This document shows, piece by piece, positions 11,493-23,401 of a stretch of DNA of 64,000 nucleotides (position 1 is its first letter; each line of letters begins with the position of its first letter). Location: the NCBI GenBank assembly GCA_963576725.1, contig OY755241.1:72483799-72547798 (forward strand), in the 5' to 3' direction. The notes below the pieces were generated by a model that did no database searches, was not told the DNA's origin, and saw only the letters and a list, made by a program, of their open reading frames with translations. The stretch is from Azorinus chamasolen. Taxonomy: Eukaryota > Mollusca > Bivalvia > Cardiida > Solecurtidae. The translations under genes were made by a program, and so were the position numbers.

Positions 11493-12639
11493 ATTTACGA
11501 CATATCAGCCGCAAAAAGAACAGGTTTATATGTCAGCTGATTATTTTTTCTACATAACCAAGCAAGATAATGTTGTGTTAATGGATTGAAGCCATTAATT
11601 GGCTTTTAAAATGTATCAGTTAACAACCTTTGACTTGGCGACATTAAAATCCCAAAGTTGGTGAGAATGAGTGTTTTATGAAAATAGTGAGCGAGTTGCG
11701 TTTTACGGCACTGCGACACAAAATAGGTCATATAGCGCCGATGAATGATGAGGGATGACATCAGGAAGATGATTTCGGCTAATCCCATGCGCTGCAAAGC
11801 GTTGGACAAGATCAGACAACTGTTTTAGCTGTATTGCCAGGATCTTCCCTGTAGTAGAACTAAAATTCTCGTTTCATTTCCATAAGATCTAGCTAGATAT
11901 AGATCTATATTAAAATATAGATCTACAATCTCATTGCGTTCATCTATGTGCTGTAAAATGTATTTTTGCTACTGTTCGTACATTACCGTAGCAGATATAG
12001 TAGAAGTATTTTAGAATAGAACTAGATCATATCAATCTAAACTATCTGTAAAACTAGAATTTATATTAATCTAAATTTTAAATTGGTTTAAAACGTTTGG
12101 AATCAACTTTGTGCTGAGCCATAGATCTACAATTAATCAAAACATAGTTTTCTTGTATTTTTGGAGAAGCTAACAAATCATACTTTTAGATCATTGGGCA
12201 CATTATTTGGTGTTTCTGTTACGTAATATTCGTAACTGTGTTGCTAAGAAAGCAGTGGTGTGATCACAGTCAAGACTATTGTCCCCTGCTGAGAAACTTT
12301 GAAACTTAAATGACACGCATGACTATGTAGACCACAAACAGACACACTTTTAGCTAAGGTTTTTTAGCAGAACATAGAGAAAGACTTCAGTTAAATACTT
12401 TCATTTTGTTTTATGGGTCCAGTATTGTTTGTAGGAGAGGTGTCATTTATGCTGTGGTCATCATGAAGAACAGAGATGATAGGATCCAATTCAGGTTGGC
12501 TATGGTCATTTAGGGGAGTACCTATTAAGTTGGATTCCCCACTGGTACACGAACCTCCCTGCCATAGTCCCCACTGGTTCACAAACCTCCCTGCCATACA
12601 TTATTCATGTGTTCCTCTGTAGTTGGGCCTTCTGCACCT
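11493..12639. other. No gene seen
   Basis: AT-rich DNA with no supported coding. A small AT palindrome built on tatagatctatatt lies near 11898-11926. Short direct repeats of 'ccccactggt(a/t)cac(a/g)aacctccctgcca' occur at 12538-12598. Confidence 0.5.
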
Positions 12640-13005
12640 AAACGGGGAAATGATACAATGAAATTTACTAAAGCATGTAAAAGAAGAATATCTGTGTATA
12701 TACTTTGATAGAGGGTCACAAAAGGAGCATTAGTGTGAGACTTCGCTGAAATTGACTTTTTGGTTTGGGAGATATTCGTTGAAAAAATTTCTTTCGGTTG
12801 CCATGGCAACAAGACTTCTGCATACATTCACTTTCTTTTAGCTATGATTATAGAGGGTCACACAAGGAACATTCATGTGAAGATTGGCTGAAATTGACCC
12901 ATTGGCTTAGGAGGATATGTTGGTAACCGGAAAAGTTTGATGACGGACGGACATAGGACTATCCAAATAGCTCACCATGGCACTTTGTGCCAGGTGAGCT
13001 TAAAA
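12640..13005 (+). repeat. Dispersed bivalve repeat ending in gctcacc...ggtgagc
   Basis: Two diverged copies of 'atagagggtcaca(a/c)aaggagcatt' (about 12711 and 12850) are followed by gatgacggacggac and a short inverted pair agctcacc/ggtgagct (12969-13000). This tail is usual for abundant molluscan interspersed repeats. No coding. Confidence 0.6.
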
Positions 13006-13359
13006 GTTTATACCAATGTTGGCAAAAAAATATGACATTTCAGGAATATCAATTTTGGACCGTATTTTTATGCATATGCTGATTTTCATGTTTATATAAA
13101 ACTGGCATCCTAGTTTAGCAATGGAAACTGGCAGCCATTGCAAAATTTAGAACTTAAGTGACACGTGTGCTTATGTAGCACACAAAATATCTCCGATGTA
13201 AGGTTGTGTAGCACATCATAAAGACAACTTGATTTAAATACCTTTATTTGTTTTCATGAGTTCAAGTATGTTTGTTGGTGATGTGGTCATTTATGCCAAG
13301 GGAAAACTTATGTTGGAGCTAAAATCAGATGTTTCGCATCATTATCGTCACCCCCATAG

Positions 13360-13396
13360 GGACAGCGATACCCTAGTCTCCCCTACACTCCTCCAT
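13360..13396. repeat. Fragment resembling the end of the 2.7 kb TIR element
   Basis: 'accctagtctcccctacac' resembles the right end of the 2780-5504 element (agtctcccctaca). It may be a solo end or a related family; no partner end was found nearby. Confidence 0.35.
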
Positions 13397-13679
13397 TGTG
13401 GCTCGAAAAAACTTCAGTAGTTTTGTTTTGATTTAGTGCTTATCCCTTAAAGGCCATTTAAATATTGTATAGTAATTCTAAGAAATATCTCGCTGTCAGC
13501 AAATGCATTTCTGGGATCTTTACAAGTGACTAAGAACTTTACAAAGAACATCAGAGAAAGAGACTTTAGTGTGCACTCTTTGATAAATCACTTCTTAATT
13601 ACCACATATTTTCCTCGAGTAGTTATTCTTTCATCTAAAACAAGCGAAAAATGCGGAAAACGCATTAAAGCCGGATTTT

Positions 13680-14160
13680 TTTTTGTTTTGATCTTGACCC
13701 AATTTCTTGTATCCTTCTGTCATCTGAAAGGCCTTCACCCAAGATATCTGAATACCAAACATAAATTGTCTAGCCAATGTAGTTCAGAATTTATAACAAC
13801 ATTTCAAGGACAGCCAATATTTTAAAATAATAATCTTGACCTGATTTCAGGCGTCTTTATGTCATCCATACCAAAGGTGAATGGCCCAGCACTCGTGGAT
13901 CAGAAGTTATAGCAAAATGTTAAGTTTTCAATATAGTGACCTTGACCTTGACCCAATTTCATGTATCCTTGTATCAACTGAAAGGCCTTCAACAAAGGTA
14001 TTTATACACCAAAGATGACTTGCCTAGCATTCTTGTACAGAAGTTTTAGCAATGTCAAAAAGTTTAATCAGAACGACAAAGTTTTGGAAATAGTGACCTT
14101 GACCTGATTTCATGTATCCTTATATCAAGTGAAAGGCCTTAAAGGCGTTAAAGTAACACA
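13680..14160 (+). repeat. Tandem array, about 160-bp monomer with 'gaccttgacc' motif
   Basis: The block 'tgaccttgacc(c/t)aatttcatgtatccttRtatcaaNtgaaaggcctt' recurs near 13695, 13840, 13938 and 14095, with 'accaaa(c/g)atRa' spacers between. It resembles the tandem cores at 26850-27720 and 38000-38720. Confidence 0.65.
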
Positions 14161-14290
14161 AGCAAGTTTTTTCCAGTTTTCTTCACACAGTTCAAATAAA
14201 TTTACCAGCTCACGTGCACGAACTTGAAGAAAAACATTCAACTTTTTTAAATCTTCTGCAAATGGGATTTCATTTGGCTTATTAAATTGT

Positions 14291-15442
14291 TCATTGTGTA
14301 AATTTTGCAGAGCAATACTTGAAATCTCTGCTCCACTCTTTTGTACAAAGTTCTAAGAAATCTATAGTTTGCTTCTTCATGTCATTGTTTCCGCACTTCA
14401 ATGCATCTGCTTCCACAATAATTGCACATTTTTTCAAAGAGTGGCCCAACTTTAAGGCAAAAGATGGCGTATTGTATTGACCTGTTGCTTCATTGAACCC
14501 ACACACACTTTTCACTGACTCGACAACAGTTGGAAACATTTGTGGATCTATACAATCAATGAGGCTATTGATTTTTGGATTGTTCATTTGAGCCTCATTT
14601 AGAGGTCGAGTAGTTTCCCTCATCTTCTGTTTCACATACTGGTACTGATGAGGCTGTTGCGAGGAAGCCCAAGCATAGTTGGCATGGTAGAATATCACCG
14701 GCACCATGAGCATCCGATTCTTTTGGCCTTTTATATGGAATAATCCTTCCTTGCTTATTATTTATAACTTGTTTGTTGTACAAAAATTCCCCGCCATTCA
14801 TCATTTCTCTCAACATTGCTTTTCTTTCAGTTGAACCTTTCTTCAAAGACAAGACATCAAGTTCATTCTTATGTAATTGTTCAAAATGTCTTGGTAGTTT
14901 TCCAAATATCTTTGAACAAAATTTACAACTATGTTTCTTGGGAACATTTTCTACTTCCGTCCTCTTTCTTAGAATATTTCATTACTGTCATTTCTGGTTT
15001 CAATGTCAGATTGAGCATTTCATTTATTCCTTGCCACTTTATAACTTCTGAGGAATCACTTGCACTTGCACTATCAGACACAATCTCTGTTTGTTTGTCT
15101 TTTAATACACAAGCTGCAGACGGGACGGTTTCTGATGAACCAATCCTGTTCTCTCCACATTTAGATATATCGTAGTTTGAGTGGGCTGTAGTCAGCATCT
15201 GTAGCATCAGTTACAGTGTTCTTATCATGATGATGTTTGACACAAGTTTTAAATTTGATGTTATCTGTTGCAACTTTGCCATTGATATATTCTGCTTCTT
15301 CCTCACTTTCTTTCGAAGGTATGTACTAGTAGTCACTGTCACAGTCATCAGGTACATCAATATCCTCAACTTCACTTCCAATTAGATCATCGTCATCAAT
15401 GTCTCTGTGAACAGGTACACCTCCACTATGAATGTCATCTGA
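14291..15442 (-). pseudogene. Zinc-finger protein relic of a mobile-element-like family, multiple lesions
   Basis: Reading right to left: an AG acceptor near 15443 opens an acidic stretch (DIDDDDLIGSEVEDIDVPDD) that ends DSDY, TAG, then YIPSKESEEEAEY in the same frame. A frameshift near 15207 leads to 15205-14929; another near 14970 leads to a C2H2 finger CKFCSKIFGKLPRHFEQLH, then KGSTERKAMLREMMNGGEF, LYNKQVINNKQGRIIPYKRP and ILPCQLCLGF. A third shift near 14710 leads to the final segment ending at 14291. The finger followed by 'KGS-ER--ML-----GEFLYN' and 'LPC--CLGF' is a recognisable architecture of repeat-associated proteins in aquatic invertebrates. I cannot name the family firmly. At least one stop and three frameshifts make it non-functional. 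Confidence 0.6.
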
Positions 15443-15968
15443 AATATAACAATGTTTGTTAACCACTACTTGTGAACAAGAGAGCAAACATTAAATCTTT
15501 AGAATCCTTCATTTAAGAGCGATCGCTCAGAACTTCTGTTCACCAAACTAAATTAAACTTCTATGCTGCATTTACTACAACATGCTTTATCTGATTTCTT
15601 ATATAATTTTGACTAGGAAAGGAAATAAGTCAGTACAAGAAACTGCCATCCTAAATTACATCCCACAAAAAATTTCGGGTCGGTAGGTCGGATTTTTTTG
15701 TTTGCTTTTGTTTTTATTTTTGTAACTTGCATACATTTTATATTATAACCTACTTTGATTAGCTACTTAGGCAGTACTGTAGTTCATTCATATTTGCCAC
15801 GTATAATGCAAACTTTTTTCTTAAAATCCTTAATTTACAATATGGGGATCCGCATGATGCAAGGATACAAGCATATAAAGTCTTGACCAGTCAGTCTATC
15901 TTAGAGAACATTCATTTGAGCAAAACATCAATTATCAATGTATAGTTTTGCTGTTTTCACTTCTTACC

Positions 15969-15996
15969 ATATATATATATATATATATATATATAT
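15969..15996. repeat. (AT)n microsatellite
   Basis: Uninterrupted AT dinucleotide run next to the Tigger relic. Confidence 0.95.
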
Positions 15997-16012
15997 CCAT
16001 CACCACGTGCAG

Positions 16013-16440
16013 CTAATGTCTTGTCAGGCAGGGTCTGTAGTAGAGACCGGTTTCGTCGGCGTTGAAGACGTCAGACAAACTGAAGCCCTGGATTATGCCT
16101 GGGGGTCGACTCTTGTAGTTGCTGACTGTCTCCTGGTCCACACTAGCACTCTCTCCTGACACTTTAAAGGCCTTGAATGAGTGGCGTGACTTCCAGGATT
16201 CCAACCACCCGTTTGATGCTTTGAAGTCCTCAAATCCAAGTTCCCGCGCAAAACCGTAGCCTTTTCCTGGATCACTGGTCCTGAGAGAGGAAAGTTATGT
16301 GCTCTTTTGCGGGAAAACCACTCACAGGTCAGATCGATAAGTCGGTCGTATTTGCAGGCGTTGGCAAATCTGAAGGTTTTCCCCGTAGCGTTCTTCTCCC
16401 ACTGCTGAAGATAGGTTTCTGTCTAGTTCAGGATGTCCCC
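16013..16440 (-). pseudogene. Tigger/pogo transposase relic (CENP-B-type HTH and first DDE block)
   Basis: The minus strand reads KTFRFANACKYDRLIDLTCE and WFSRKRAHNFPLSGPVIQEK, then a frameshift near 16250, then SGESASVDQETVSNYKSR and SLSDVFNADETGLYYR. The first part is the end of a CENP-B-like DNA-binding domain; NADETGLYYR is the hallmark first catalytic block of Tigger/pogo DDE transposases. Downstream catalytic blocks are absent. It is a fragment with an in-frame stop near the 5' side (GDILN then TAG at about 16424-16426) and one frameshift. Tigger-class enzymes recognise CAGT-type ends with TA duplications, the class seen in the C and H miniature elements farther right. Confidence 0.85.
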
Positions 16441-16754
16441 GACAGTTGACTGGGGACAGTCGACTTGTCCCCGACAATTTACTTGCCTATCCTAAAGCGT
16501 TCACTAAACGTCTGTAAAATAAAACAGGCAACATTACCAAATGGAAACAAAATTATTGAAAATCCAGATAAACGGACGAGCCTACAAATAAATGTACGCA
16601 CTGGCGGATAGACGGACAGATTCTCTGCACAACTCTTGTTTGCAATCGTAAAGCACCATTAATGTAAGGATGGAAACCTTTGTTTATCAAAACGTGCATA
16701 TTAAACACAACAGCAGTTTGAAATGTTTTGGGTTTTATTCTTTTTAATGAAGAC

Positions 16755-16870
16755 AGTTTAAACCGTCTAATCAGGGTCTGCTCTAATCAGGGTCTGCTCT
16801 GTTTGCTAACAGAATCTGAACGATCTGTTCTTTTACATTCTTAAATGGCTACACTGATCCACCTTTCATG
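16755..16870 (+). mobile_element. Partial A-family miniature element (right half)
   Basis: Begins inside the hairpin (taatcagggtctgctct, itself duplicated) and carries the A-family right body (gtttgctaacagaat ... ttaaatggctacactg). The left half is absent. Confidence 0.65.
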
Positions 16871-16879
16871 TTTCATCAA

Positions 16880-17132
16880 TTAATAACCCTTTCCTTCATT
16901 GAAACGTGTTTTCACGCACTTGCAAGCAGAGAAGACCCAGATGAGACGGTATCTATAGGAGCCGTCTGATCAGGGTCTGCTCGTGTTTGCTAATAGAATT
17001 TAACGATCTGTTTCTTAACATTCTAAAATGGTTACAATGTTTCACCTTTCTTTTTTCAATAAAACTAATTTGTCCGTGAATATTAATTCGGTATTAAAAA
17101 TTTAAAATAAAATTGAACAAGGAAAGGGTTAA
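16880..17132 (+). mobile_element. A-family TTAA miniature element with hairpin
   Basis: TTAA at both ends, imperfect inverted ends (accctttcc / ggaaaggg). The hairpin at 16924-16990 carries cagagaagacccagatgaga on one side and gccgtctgatcagggtctgc on the other. No coding; piggyBac-like termini. Confidence 0.75.
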
Positions 17133-17239
17133 GGAGAAAGGAAAAAGTATACTAACCTTCTAGGATGGCTTTGGTTTAGACTCAGTCTATGATCAACTTA
17201 ATCTTGTCTTCTAAAGACAGTTCTACACGTCTTCACAGC

Positions 17240-17660
17240 ATTGAAGAACAGAGCTCTTTTACTTTAACTGCCGAAACGAGACCGTTTATAATTGCTATTA
17301 TAAAATACGTTGTTTGACATGCAAGTAATTAAGCGATAATTTCTATTATCAATTTCTATGATATTTGGCTGCAGGTTAGATTTTCTGTTTCATGATTGAT
17401 GTAACCGCGATCATTGAGGAATATCTAGAGCATCACACCTTTCATAATAAACCTATTCACAATTATCCACAACAAATTGAACAAACAAATTATAAAGAGT
17501 TTTAACATAGAACAACAGAGCTGTTTGATATAAAATGATAAATCGATACCGATAATAATTGCTATTACAAAATACATTTCTATGTGTAATTAAGTAATAA
17601 TTTGACATTCCAATATTAGTGGCTACATGGAAGGTTTGATGTAGCCGCGATCATTACTGT
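17240..17660. repeat. Diverged direct duplication, about 160 bp
   Basis: 'ataattgctattaYaaaatac ... gtaattaagYRataattt ... gatgtaRccgcgatcatt' occurs at about 17290-17420 and again at 17555-17655. Confidence 0.6.
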
Positions 17661-17699
17661 TATTTATATTTTAAGTTTTCCATTCGGGCCCTTATTCAT

Positions 17700-17993
17700 T
17701 GCACTGTGTAAACAATTGCGCCATGTTGTCATGTTGCGTAAGCGTGTTGAGGGGCCAGTCAGCAAATTACGTTCCGGTCCGCTGGTTTTTGGCACCCGGT
17801 TTACACAGGTGAATTTGGGTTGAAATGAGACAAATATTTGGCGAGACCCGTCCGGTATCCGGTTTTCATAGAGAGCGGTTTTTAGAGGGATTTTCATAAT
17901 CGGAAAAGAAGGGGGAAAGTCGGGACCGAACAAATCGGCCAGTTTCGAGAGTATACCGGTTTACACAGGGTCTGGTTTTTCACAGGTTTCACT
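17700..17993. mobile_element. Right end of a CAGT-type DNA transposon
   Basis: The segment ends ...caggtttcactg followed by TA (17994-17995); reversed, this is CAGTGAAACCTGTGAAAAAC, a pogo/mariner-type terminus. An ACCGGTTTACACAG motif is repeated inside. The matching left end was not found, so it may be truncated near 17700. Confidence 0.5.
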
Positions 17994-18393
17994 GTATGCT
18001 GAATAGAGGGTTGTTATAAATAGCCCTCTGGTATCTGCATTTGTTTTGAAAGAACAAGTTCATTATTAGTTACTGCACTGTTGTAGTTAAATTACAGCCA
18101 TACATCTGCTGAATGTCTAACAAAATGATTCTTATTCAGATGCCAAATTAAAAGATATCTGACCTGCAAATAATGTATGCATGATTATGGCAACTTTAGT
18201 TTGAAAAGTCAATGATATAAATACATACATTAGTCTAAGCCAGATTGGCCTTCATGTGAATTTAGTGTATGAATACTATAATAAAGTAGCATTACCTTTC
18301 ATAACCAGGTCTGCCTTGTAGACACTTAAAATGAAAAAAAAACAGAAATAAAAAAAATCAAATCCGGTTAAAAAGGGGACATCGTAACGAGAA

Positions 18394-18606
18394 ATGAAAA
18401 ACTTTTTCAAATTACGTTATACGTTTTCGGAATTTGAAGTTTTTTTTCAAATTCCATGGACCCTGTGCCTTTCGAATATTGTGTTTATTGAACACAAAAT
18501 GGAAAAAAAAGATTTATATCAATTAAAAAGAAATAACAACATACACTTAAATACAATACCAAAGAGACTAAATTATGTGTACTTTATATTAGTAAAAATG
18601 AACTAA
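18394..18606 (+). other. Short open frame, not recognised
   Basis: A 70-codon frame rich in Asn, Lys, Phe and Leu in very AT-rich DNA. No motif, splice context or homology recognised; probably chance. Confidence 0.1.
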
Positions 18607-18752
18607 AACTGATTTATAGCTCAGACAATTCTGTGTCACGATGCATATGCGATTTGCACTAGAAACTAGATATAGACCGGCTAGCTGTAGATGAGTTTTA
18701 GACACGGGATTAAGCTGTTTCCTTCTTTTGTAGTTTCTTGTTTTTAACACAC

Positions 18753-19797
18753 CTGAGTATAATCAGTTGAGATTTTGTGATCGACCATCGCCTGGTGTCC
18801 GTCCGTTCACCCGTCCATTCGTTTCGTTTGGCAGTCCGTCCGTCCGTGAATTAAACGGCATCGCCTCCGAATTCACAAGGCAGAATGTAACTGTATATAA
18901 ATGGTCTTAGTATAATGGCCTATCAAACTGATAAATAATTTGGATTCATATTGAAACCTGGCTGTCGTGGAAACCAATATAAATCTTAACAAACCGATGG
19001 TAAGAACCAACGATATTTGAAAGGAATAGTCTCCTATTGACCTTCTACCTTAATTGCTAAACTCGTGTCGATAGATCAAAACATATGATAAGGACTGGTC
19101 AGGACTAGATTTTCTTATATAACAATACAGAAAACCTTTAACAACTTTCTTCTCCCAAATTGGTGTTCCGGTGTGAATGGAATTTGAAAGCAATTGTCCT
19201 TTGGCGACCTTTTATCAACATTGCTAAAACCATGCCGATACCTAAAAAAAGATGTCGCCTGGGGCGGGGTCAAATTGCATTATATGACTTATACATGTAT
19301 GCTGTCTATCGGTGTTTTGGTGGTGGTTGCGTCTTGTATGTGGCTTTGCCTGCTTGACGTTACTACTTTTCCAGAGAGATAATACATTCTTATCTAAAAC
19401 CGGTGGTCAAATGTGAATAGAAATTGGTAGAAATTAGTCCTTTATTGGCCCTCTTTCAGAATTGCTAAAATTAAGTCCCAGTCCCCTCTCGGTCATATGT
19501 TTTAAGATAACAGCATGAGTTAAGCAAATTAGACAGAAGGCCACTAAATATCTATTCCTTTCAACATACTGGTTTTAGACAAAACATTCAAAGATTTTTT
19601 TCCATGACAACCAAGGTTTTAATATAGCAGTTTTGTCAGATCATGATACTAAGATCATTTATGTAGTTTGGTTACTTTCTGCCTTGTGCTTGTACATATG
19701 CTGTTACAGCACGGACGGCCTAAGGGATGAATGGACGGGAGAACGGGAATCGGATCAGAAAAAAACTCATCTGAGCATATTTAGGTGTGCAAATATC
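18753..19797. repeat. About 1 kb element with 'cacacctgag' inverted ends and tandem interior
   Basis: The left end aacacacctgagtataatca and right end ...ctgagcatatttaggtgtgc are diverged inverted copies. Inside the left end is a gtccgtccgt run; inside the right end its inverse (cggacggcc). The interior has diverged repeats of the type 'ttaattgctaaa...gatagatcaaaa'. A reversed copy of the 3867-3975 repeat sits at 19283-19372. Confidence 0.55.
19283..19372 (-). repeat. Dispersed 110-bp repeat, copy 2 of 3 (reversed)
   Basis: 'gctgtctatcggtgttttgg' followed by tggtggttgcgtcttgtatg is the reverse complement of the blocks at 3867-3975 and 20531-20641. Confidence 0.8.
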
Positions 19798-20530
19798 GGG
19801 AAACTACAAAACAAGTAACTAAAAATCCCGGATTTAAACAGACTCATGTTCATATGCAATATAATTCTAGTTTCTTGTGCTAGAGCAAACCGCCTGTGCA
19901 GCGTGACACAAAAGTGTCGGAAGTGTCATGCAGGAAGTGCCACATACGGTTTCAGTTCATTATTACTAATATAAAGTATAATGAATGAATAATATATATA
20001 ATATTGTTTCTGTTAGTATTGTATTCAATTGATAGGTCATGGTCAAGGTCACAATATCAAAATATTGACCAGTATGTATTGAAAGATCTTGTTAGAAGCA
20101 CTGCTTATATAACCTATGTAAGCCTTGTGCCTAAGCGTTCAGACGTTATAGGACAATGTTATGTTTTTGTGGAAAGGTAGGGTCAAGGTCATTTTTGTGT
20201 CGCCTGCCGAGAGTCAAGGTGTCACTTAGGGATAATTTTTCCGTCGTCTTTCTGTCCGTCCCTCAGTCACACTTTATGTTTGTGACATCTAAACTTATCT
20301 TTATTGAGATTTCACATGTGCCTTCCTCTCATTTAGGACCATTGATGTTACTAAGGTACACCACTCTGCATGCAATACCTTTTTAGTTATTCCCCTTTGT
20401 TCTGATTTTCGCACTCCAGCATATTAACAGGTTTTGTGTCGGTTGCGAGCAGGTGACATGTGTTCCTCCGAACGATCTAGAGTTATACAGCTGGAAAGTT
20501 TTGATACAAGGAAGACACATGCTAAGTATG

Positions 20531-20641
20531 AAATGGAAAAGTAGTAAAGTCAAGCAGGCAAAGCCACATACAAGACGCAACCACCACCAAAACAGCGATA
20601 GACAGCATGACATACACACACAACCACACACCCAAACGCAC
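20531..20641 (+). repeat. Dispersed 110-bp repeat, copy 3 of 3
   Basis: Near identical to 3867-3975, then degrades into an A/C-rich cacacac stretch (20640-20760). Open frames here on both strands arise from that simple sequence. Confidence 0.8.
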
Positions 20642-20788
20642 ACTCACACACGAGACAAACACAGAAAACACCAACAGACACACAAGAACGAGAGACAAAC
20701 ACTCCACACACGAACAAAACCACAAGCACAAAGACGCAAGGCAAACAAAAGGAAGAGTGACAAAGAGAGTACCGCCTTGGCACGGTCA

Positions 20789-20950
20789 GTAGCAAAACAC
20801 CACCGGGGGTTTAAACCGGTTTACGGACGTCCTTGCCTCACACTTCTCTCAAAATCACCCTAGCTTTACAAATAGTGTAAATAAAGGTATCCCCGGCGGA
20901 CTTACCCACAGCATAAACGACGGTGAACACAGGACAACATGTACAACATA
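20789..20950. repeat. Left inverted flank of a retroelement relic
   Basis: Reverse-complementary, with divergence, to 22120-22330: shared blocks include ggggatacctttatttaca, gaccgtt/aaccggtt and tgtcctgtgttYacc in reverse. Confidence 0.7.
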
Positions 20951-21110
20951 GCATAATAACTGTGACAATCCGTCAAATATGTACTCAATGACTTTGCTGA
21001 AGCCAGAGCACCTCCATATTAGCTGTTAAGGGCACGGCAGGGAAAAGGTAATACATGAGTCTGGTAAGCTCATCCCGTATCCGAGTTTAAGAGTATACCA
21101 TCATAGAGTA

Positions 21111-21800
21111 CTACCCTCGGCCTGTCATCGCGCAAGCAAAGAGGGAAGCGTAGCTACCGACTGTAAAAGGGTCGATAACCAAACATGCAGTGTGTTGCAA
21201 TATAATGGGATCATAACCTTTCTTCTTAAATGTTTTAATGCGTTTTATAAACAAATCATGAAAATGAATATGACCCCGAATGTTCCTAAGTGTGTAGATA
21301 ACACCCCCATAAAAGTCTGGTTGAGAAATGCCTTGTTGTAGTAACGTCCGTAGATTGCAATTATATACACTAATGAGTGGTAAATTTCGATAATAAAATT
21401 TAGACAACGTTTTTCGAAGATGTCATATCTGTAACCTTGCTTAAGAAGTTTATCAGTTATTACTAAATTACGACTATTAAAATATTCAAGCAAAGAACAG
21501 GCTCGGGCAAACCGAATAAGTTGAGAAATATAAACCCCATAAGATGTAGAAAGGGGCACTTCTCCATCTAGAAAAGGATAATTAACAATTTTAAAATTAA
21601 AATCTCCTCTTTTATCGTATATTTTGGACGAAACTTTATCATTTGTAATTGAGAGATTCAAATCTAAAAATGAAGCTATAATGTCAGATTGATTCGCTTT
21701 GTTTAAAGACAGATCTTTTGGGTAAATTGAGGAAATCATACATGTAGTTTCAAAATAAGGAGCATCTAAATTCAAGATATCGTCTAAATATCTTGGAAGT
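21111..21800 (-). pseudogene. Reverse transcriptase relic (YLDD type), possibly Penelope-like
   Basis: Minus strand from about 21800: PRYLDDILN (the catalytic Y-x-D-D), then IYPKDLSLNKAN, SKIYDKRGDFNFKIVNYPF, SYGVYISQLIRFARACSLLE and LLKQGYRYDIFEK; a frameshift near 21390 leads to LLQQGISQPDFYG and the end at 21111. The YGVYISQLIRFAR run marks a reverse-transcriptase family common in bivalves, cnidarians and lancelets. Its closest class may be Penelope-like, but I am not certain. Everything 5' of the palm is missing. The relic sits between two inverted flanks (20789-20950, 22120-22330), which might be pseudo-LTRs or a separate inverted-repeat element into which it fell. Confidence 0.75.
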
Positions 21801-22119
21801 TTTATTAAAAGCGTTAACCTGTGTCAAACATTTCAAAAGGCATTGCCACGGTTAAGGGTTTTCCTTAAGTAGGTCAAAGATCAAGGTCAACTTCGACTGA
21901 CTTGCTAAAAATAATTGCTGTAATTGAAAGGCATACACCACATGCGTATGCAATGGTTCACAGGTTATGGACAATTAAGTAGTTTTTACAAAAGTAGGCC
22001 AAAGGTAAATAACACAAGGTAAACAAATTGTACCTTATACGTTTGGAAAGGTCGTGACACAAGAAAGATATTGCTATGTACGAAAGTCCTATGTCCAATA
22101 GTTAAAACGCTATGCAGCT

Positions 22120-22330
22120 GAGCTACATTATACATATTGTCCTGTGTTTACCATCTCCTATGTGGTGGGGATACCTTTATTTACAATATGTGTTAATCTA
22201 GAGTGACTTTGAAAAAAGTGCGAGGTTAGGACATCCGTGAACCGGTTACAACCCCAGTGTGGTTTTGCCACTGACCGTTTCAAGGCAGTGCTGTATTTGT
22301 CACCCTTGCTTTTGTGTTTTGTTTGTACTT
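22120..22330. repeat. Right inverted flank of the retroelement relic
   Basis: Inverted partner of 20789-20950. The part 'aaccggtt...aacccc...gtcactgaccgtt(t)ca...aggc(a/g)gt' also recurs at about 37355-37415, so it is a dispersed family. Confidence 0.65.
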
Positions 22331-23401
22331 TTGTGTGTGTAAGTTACGCGGAAGATGTCCATTACTGGTACTTTATCCGCGGAGTTTGGGCGCAGTTAGT
22401 CGCAAATGTGTCTTAAAGTAATTACAAACAAAAACTAAATTCTATATGCTTTAAAGTGTATTCAATTGTTATCTTCATATCAATATAAATATAGACGCTT
22501 CAAAATATGAACTAATTCTTACGCGTAGTAATTTATTCATAGTACTCCGAACGTGCTTCAGACATTTTCCGGCGGTCATCCAAAGACATTTTTTCAGTGC
22601 TCGTGTGGTTGATTTGCATTTCATGTACATTTAATAGTGATTTCCTATATTTAAAAGTTACCTGAAACTTTTCAATAACTGTTTATTCTACTCTACGTCC
22701 TCTTATTCTTTTCAAAAAATAAAATCGCCTAAAAAACAAAATATACAGACAGATTAAGGCTCCACCAACTCATTGCAGTATATTGAAATAGCATCTCCTC
22801 CGAATTCACTAACAAAAAGACACAGCCATAAAGTATATTGAATTTAATTGTAGATATGACTGTAGTTTAAGTCATTTCCGTTGCACAGTATAATATATTA
22901 TAAGCAACCCTTCATAGATCTAGTTCACTGTTCTATAAAATATCAAAACATTAACTTTAATATGGAAGGGATTTAATACGATTATTGTTTTGTACATTAA
23001 TCAATATTTGAATGCCGCTGAATATCTTTTTTTTAAAGATATTTCTTGTTGCATATTATTCCAGCCCCATGAAAGAGGCAATACTGTTATATTGGGGGCG
23101 ACTTCAATCATCGGCTGTTCGACTAACGTTTGATTGAACTGTCTCTGGTAAGAGGAAATGACGTCAGTTTAGTGTCTGTGGTTAGACCAACGGTTGCAGT
23201 ATGGTCGAACTTAAGTTGAAATTCGGAATACCTCAATAGTGATTTTGCTCCTTTTCCTTGTAAAAAGCGTGCTAGAGAAACCTAACCAAACTTGGACCAG
23301 TTTGCGTTCGATCATAGACCGTAGTGACCACTGGTTGGTGACCGAAGGCCCTCTTGTTGTGTCATACACATCGTTCGAAAATGTAAGTATATATCCTACT
23401 G

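Noticed and set aside
16441..16480. gtccccgacagttgactggg-type inverted motif as the Tigger relic's terminal repeat
   Set aside because: Only one side is seen; no matching far end or TA duplication was found.
17664..17933. 89-codon minus frame
   Set aside because: Lies inside a CAGT-type transposon end with repeated accggtttacacag; no protein motif.
20453..20863. 136-codon plus frame rich in His, Thr and Lys
   Set aside because: Translation of the dispersed 110-bp repeat and an A/C-rich simple sequence.
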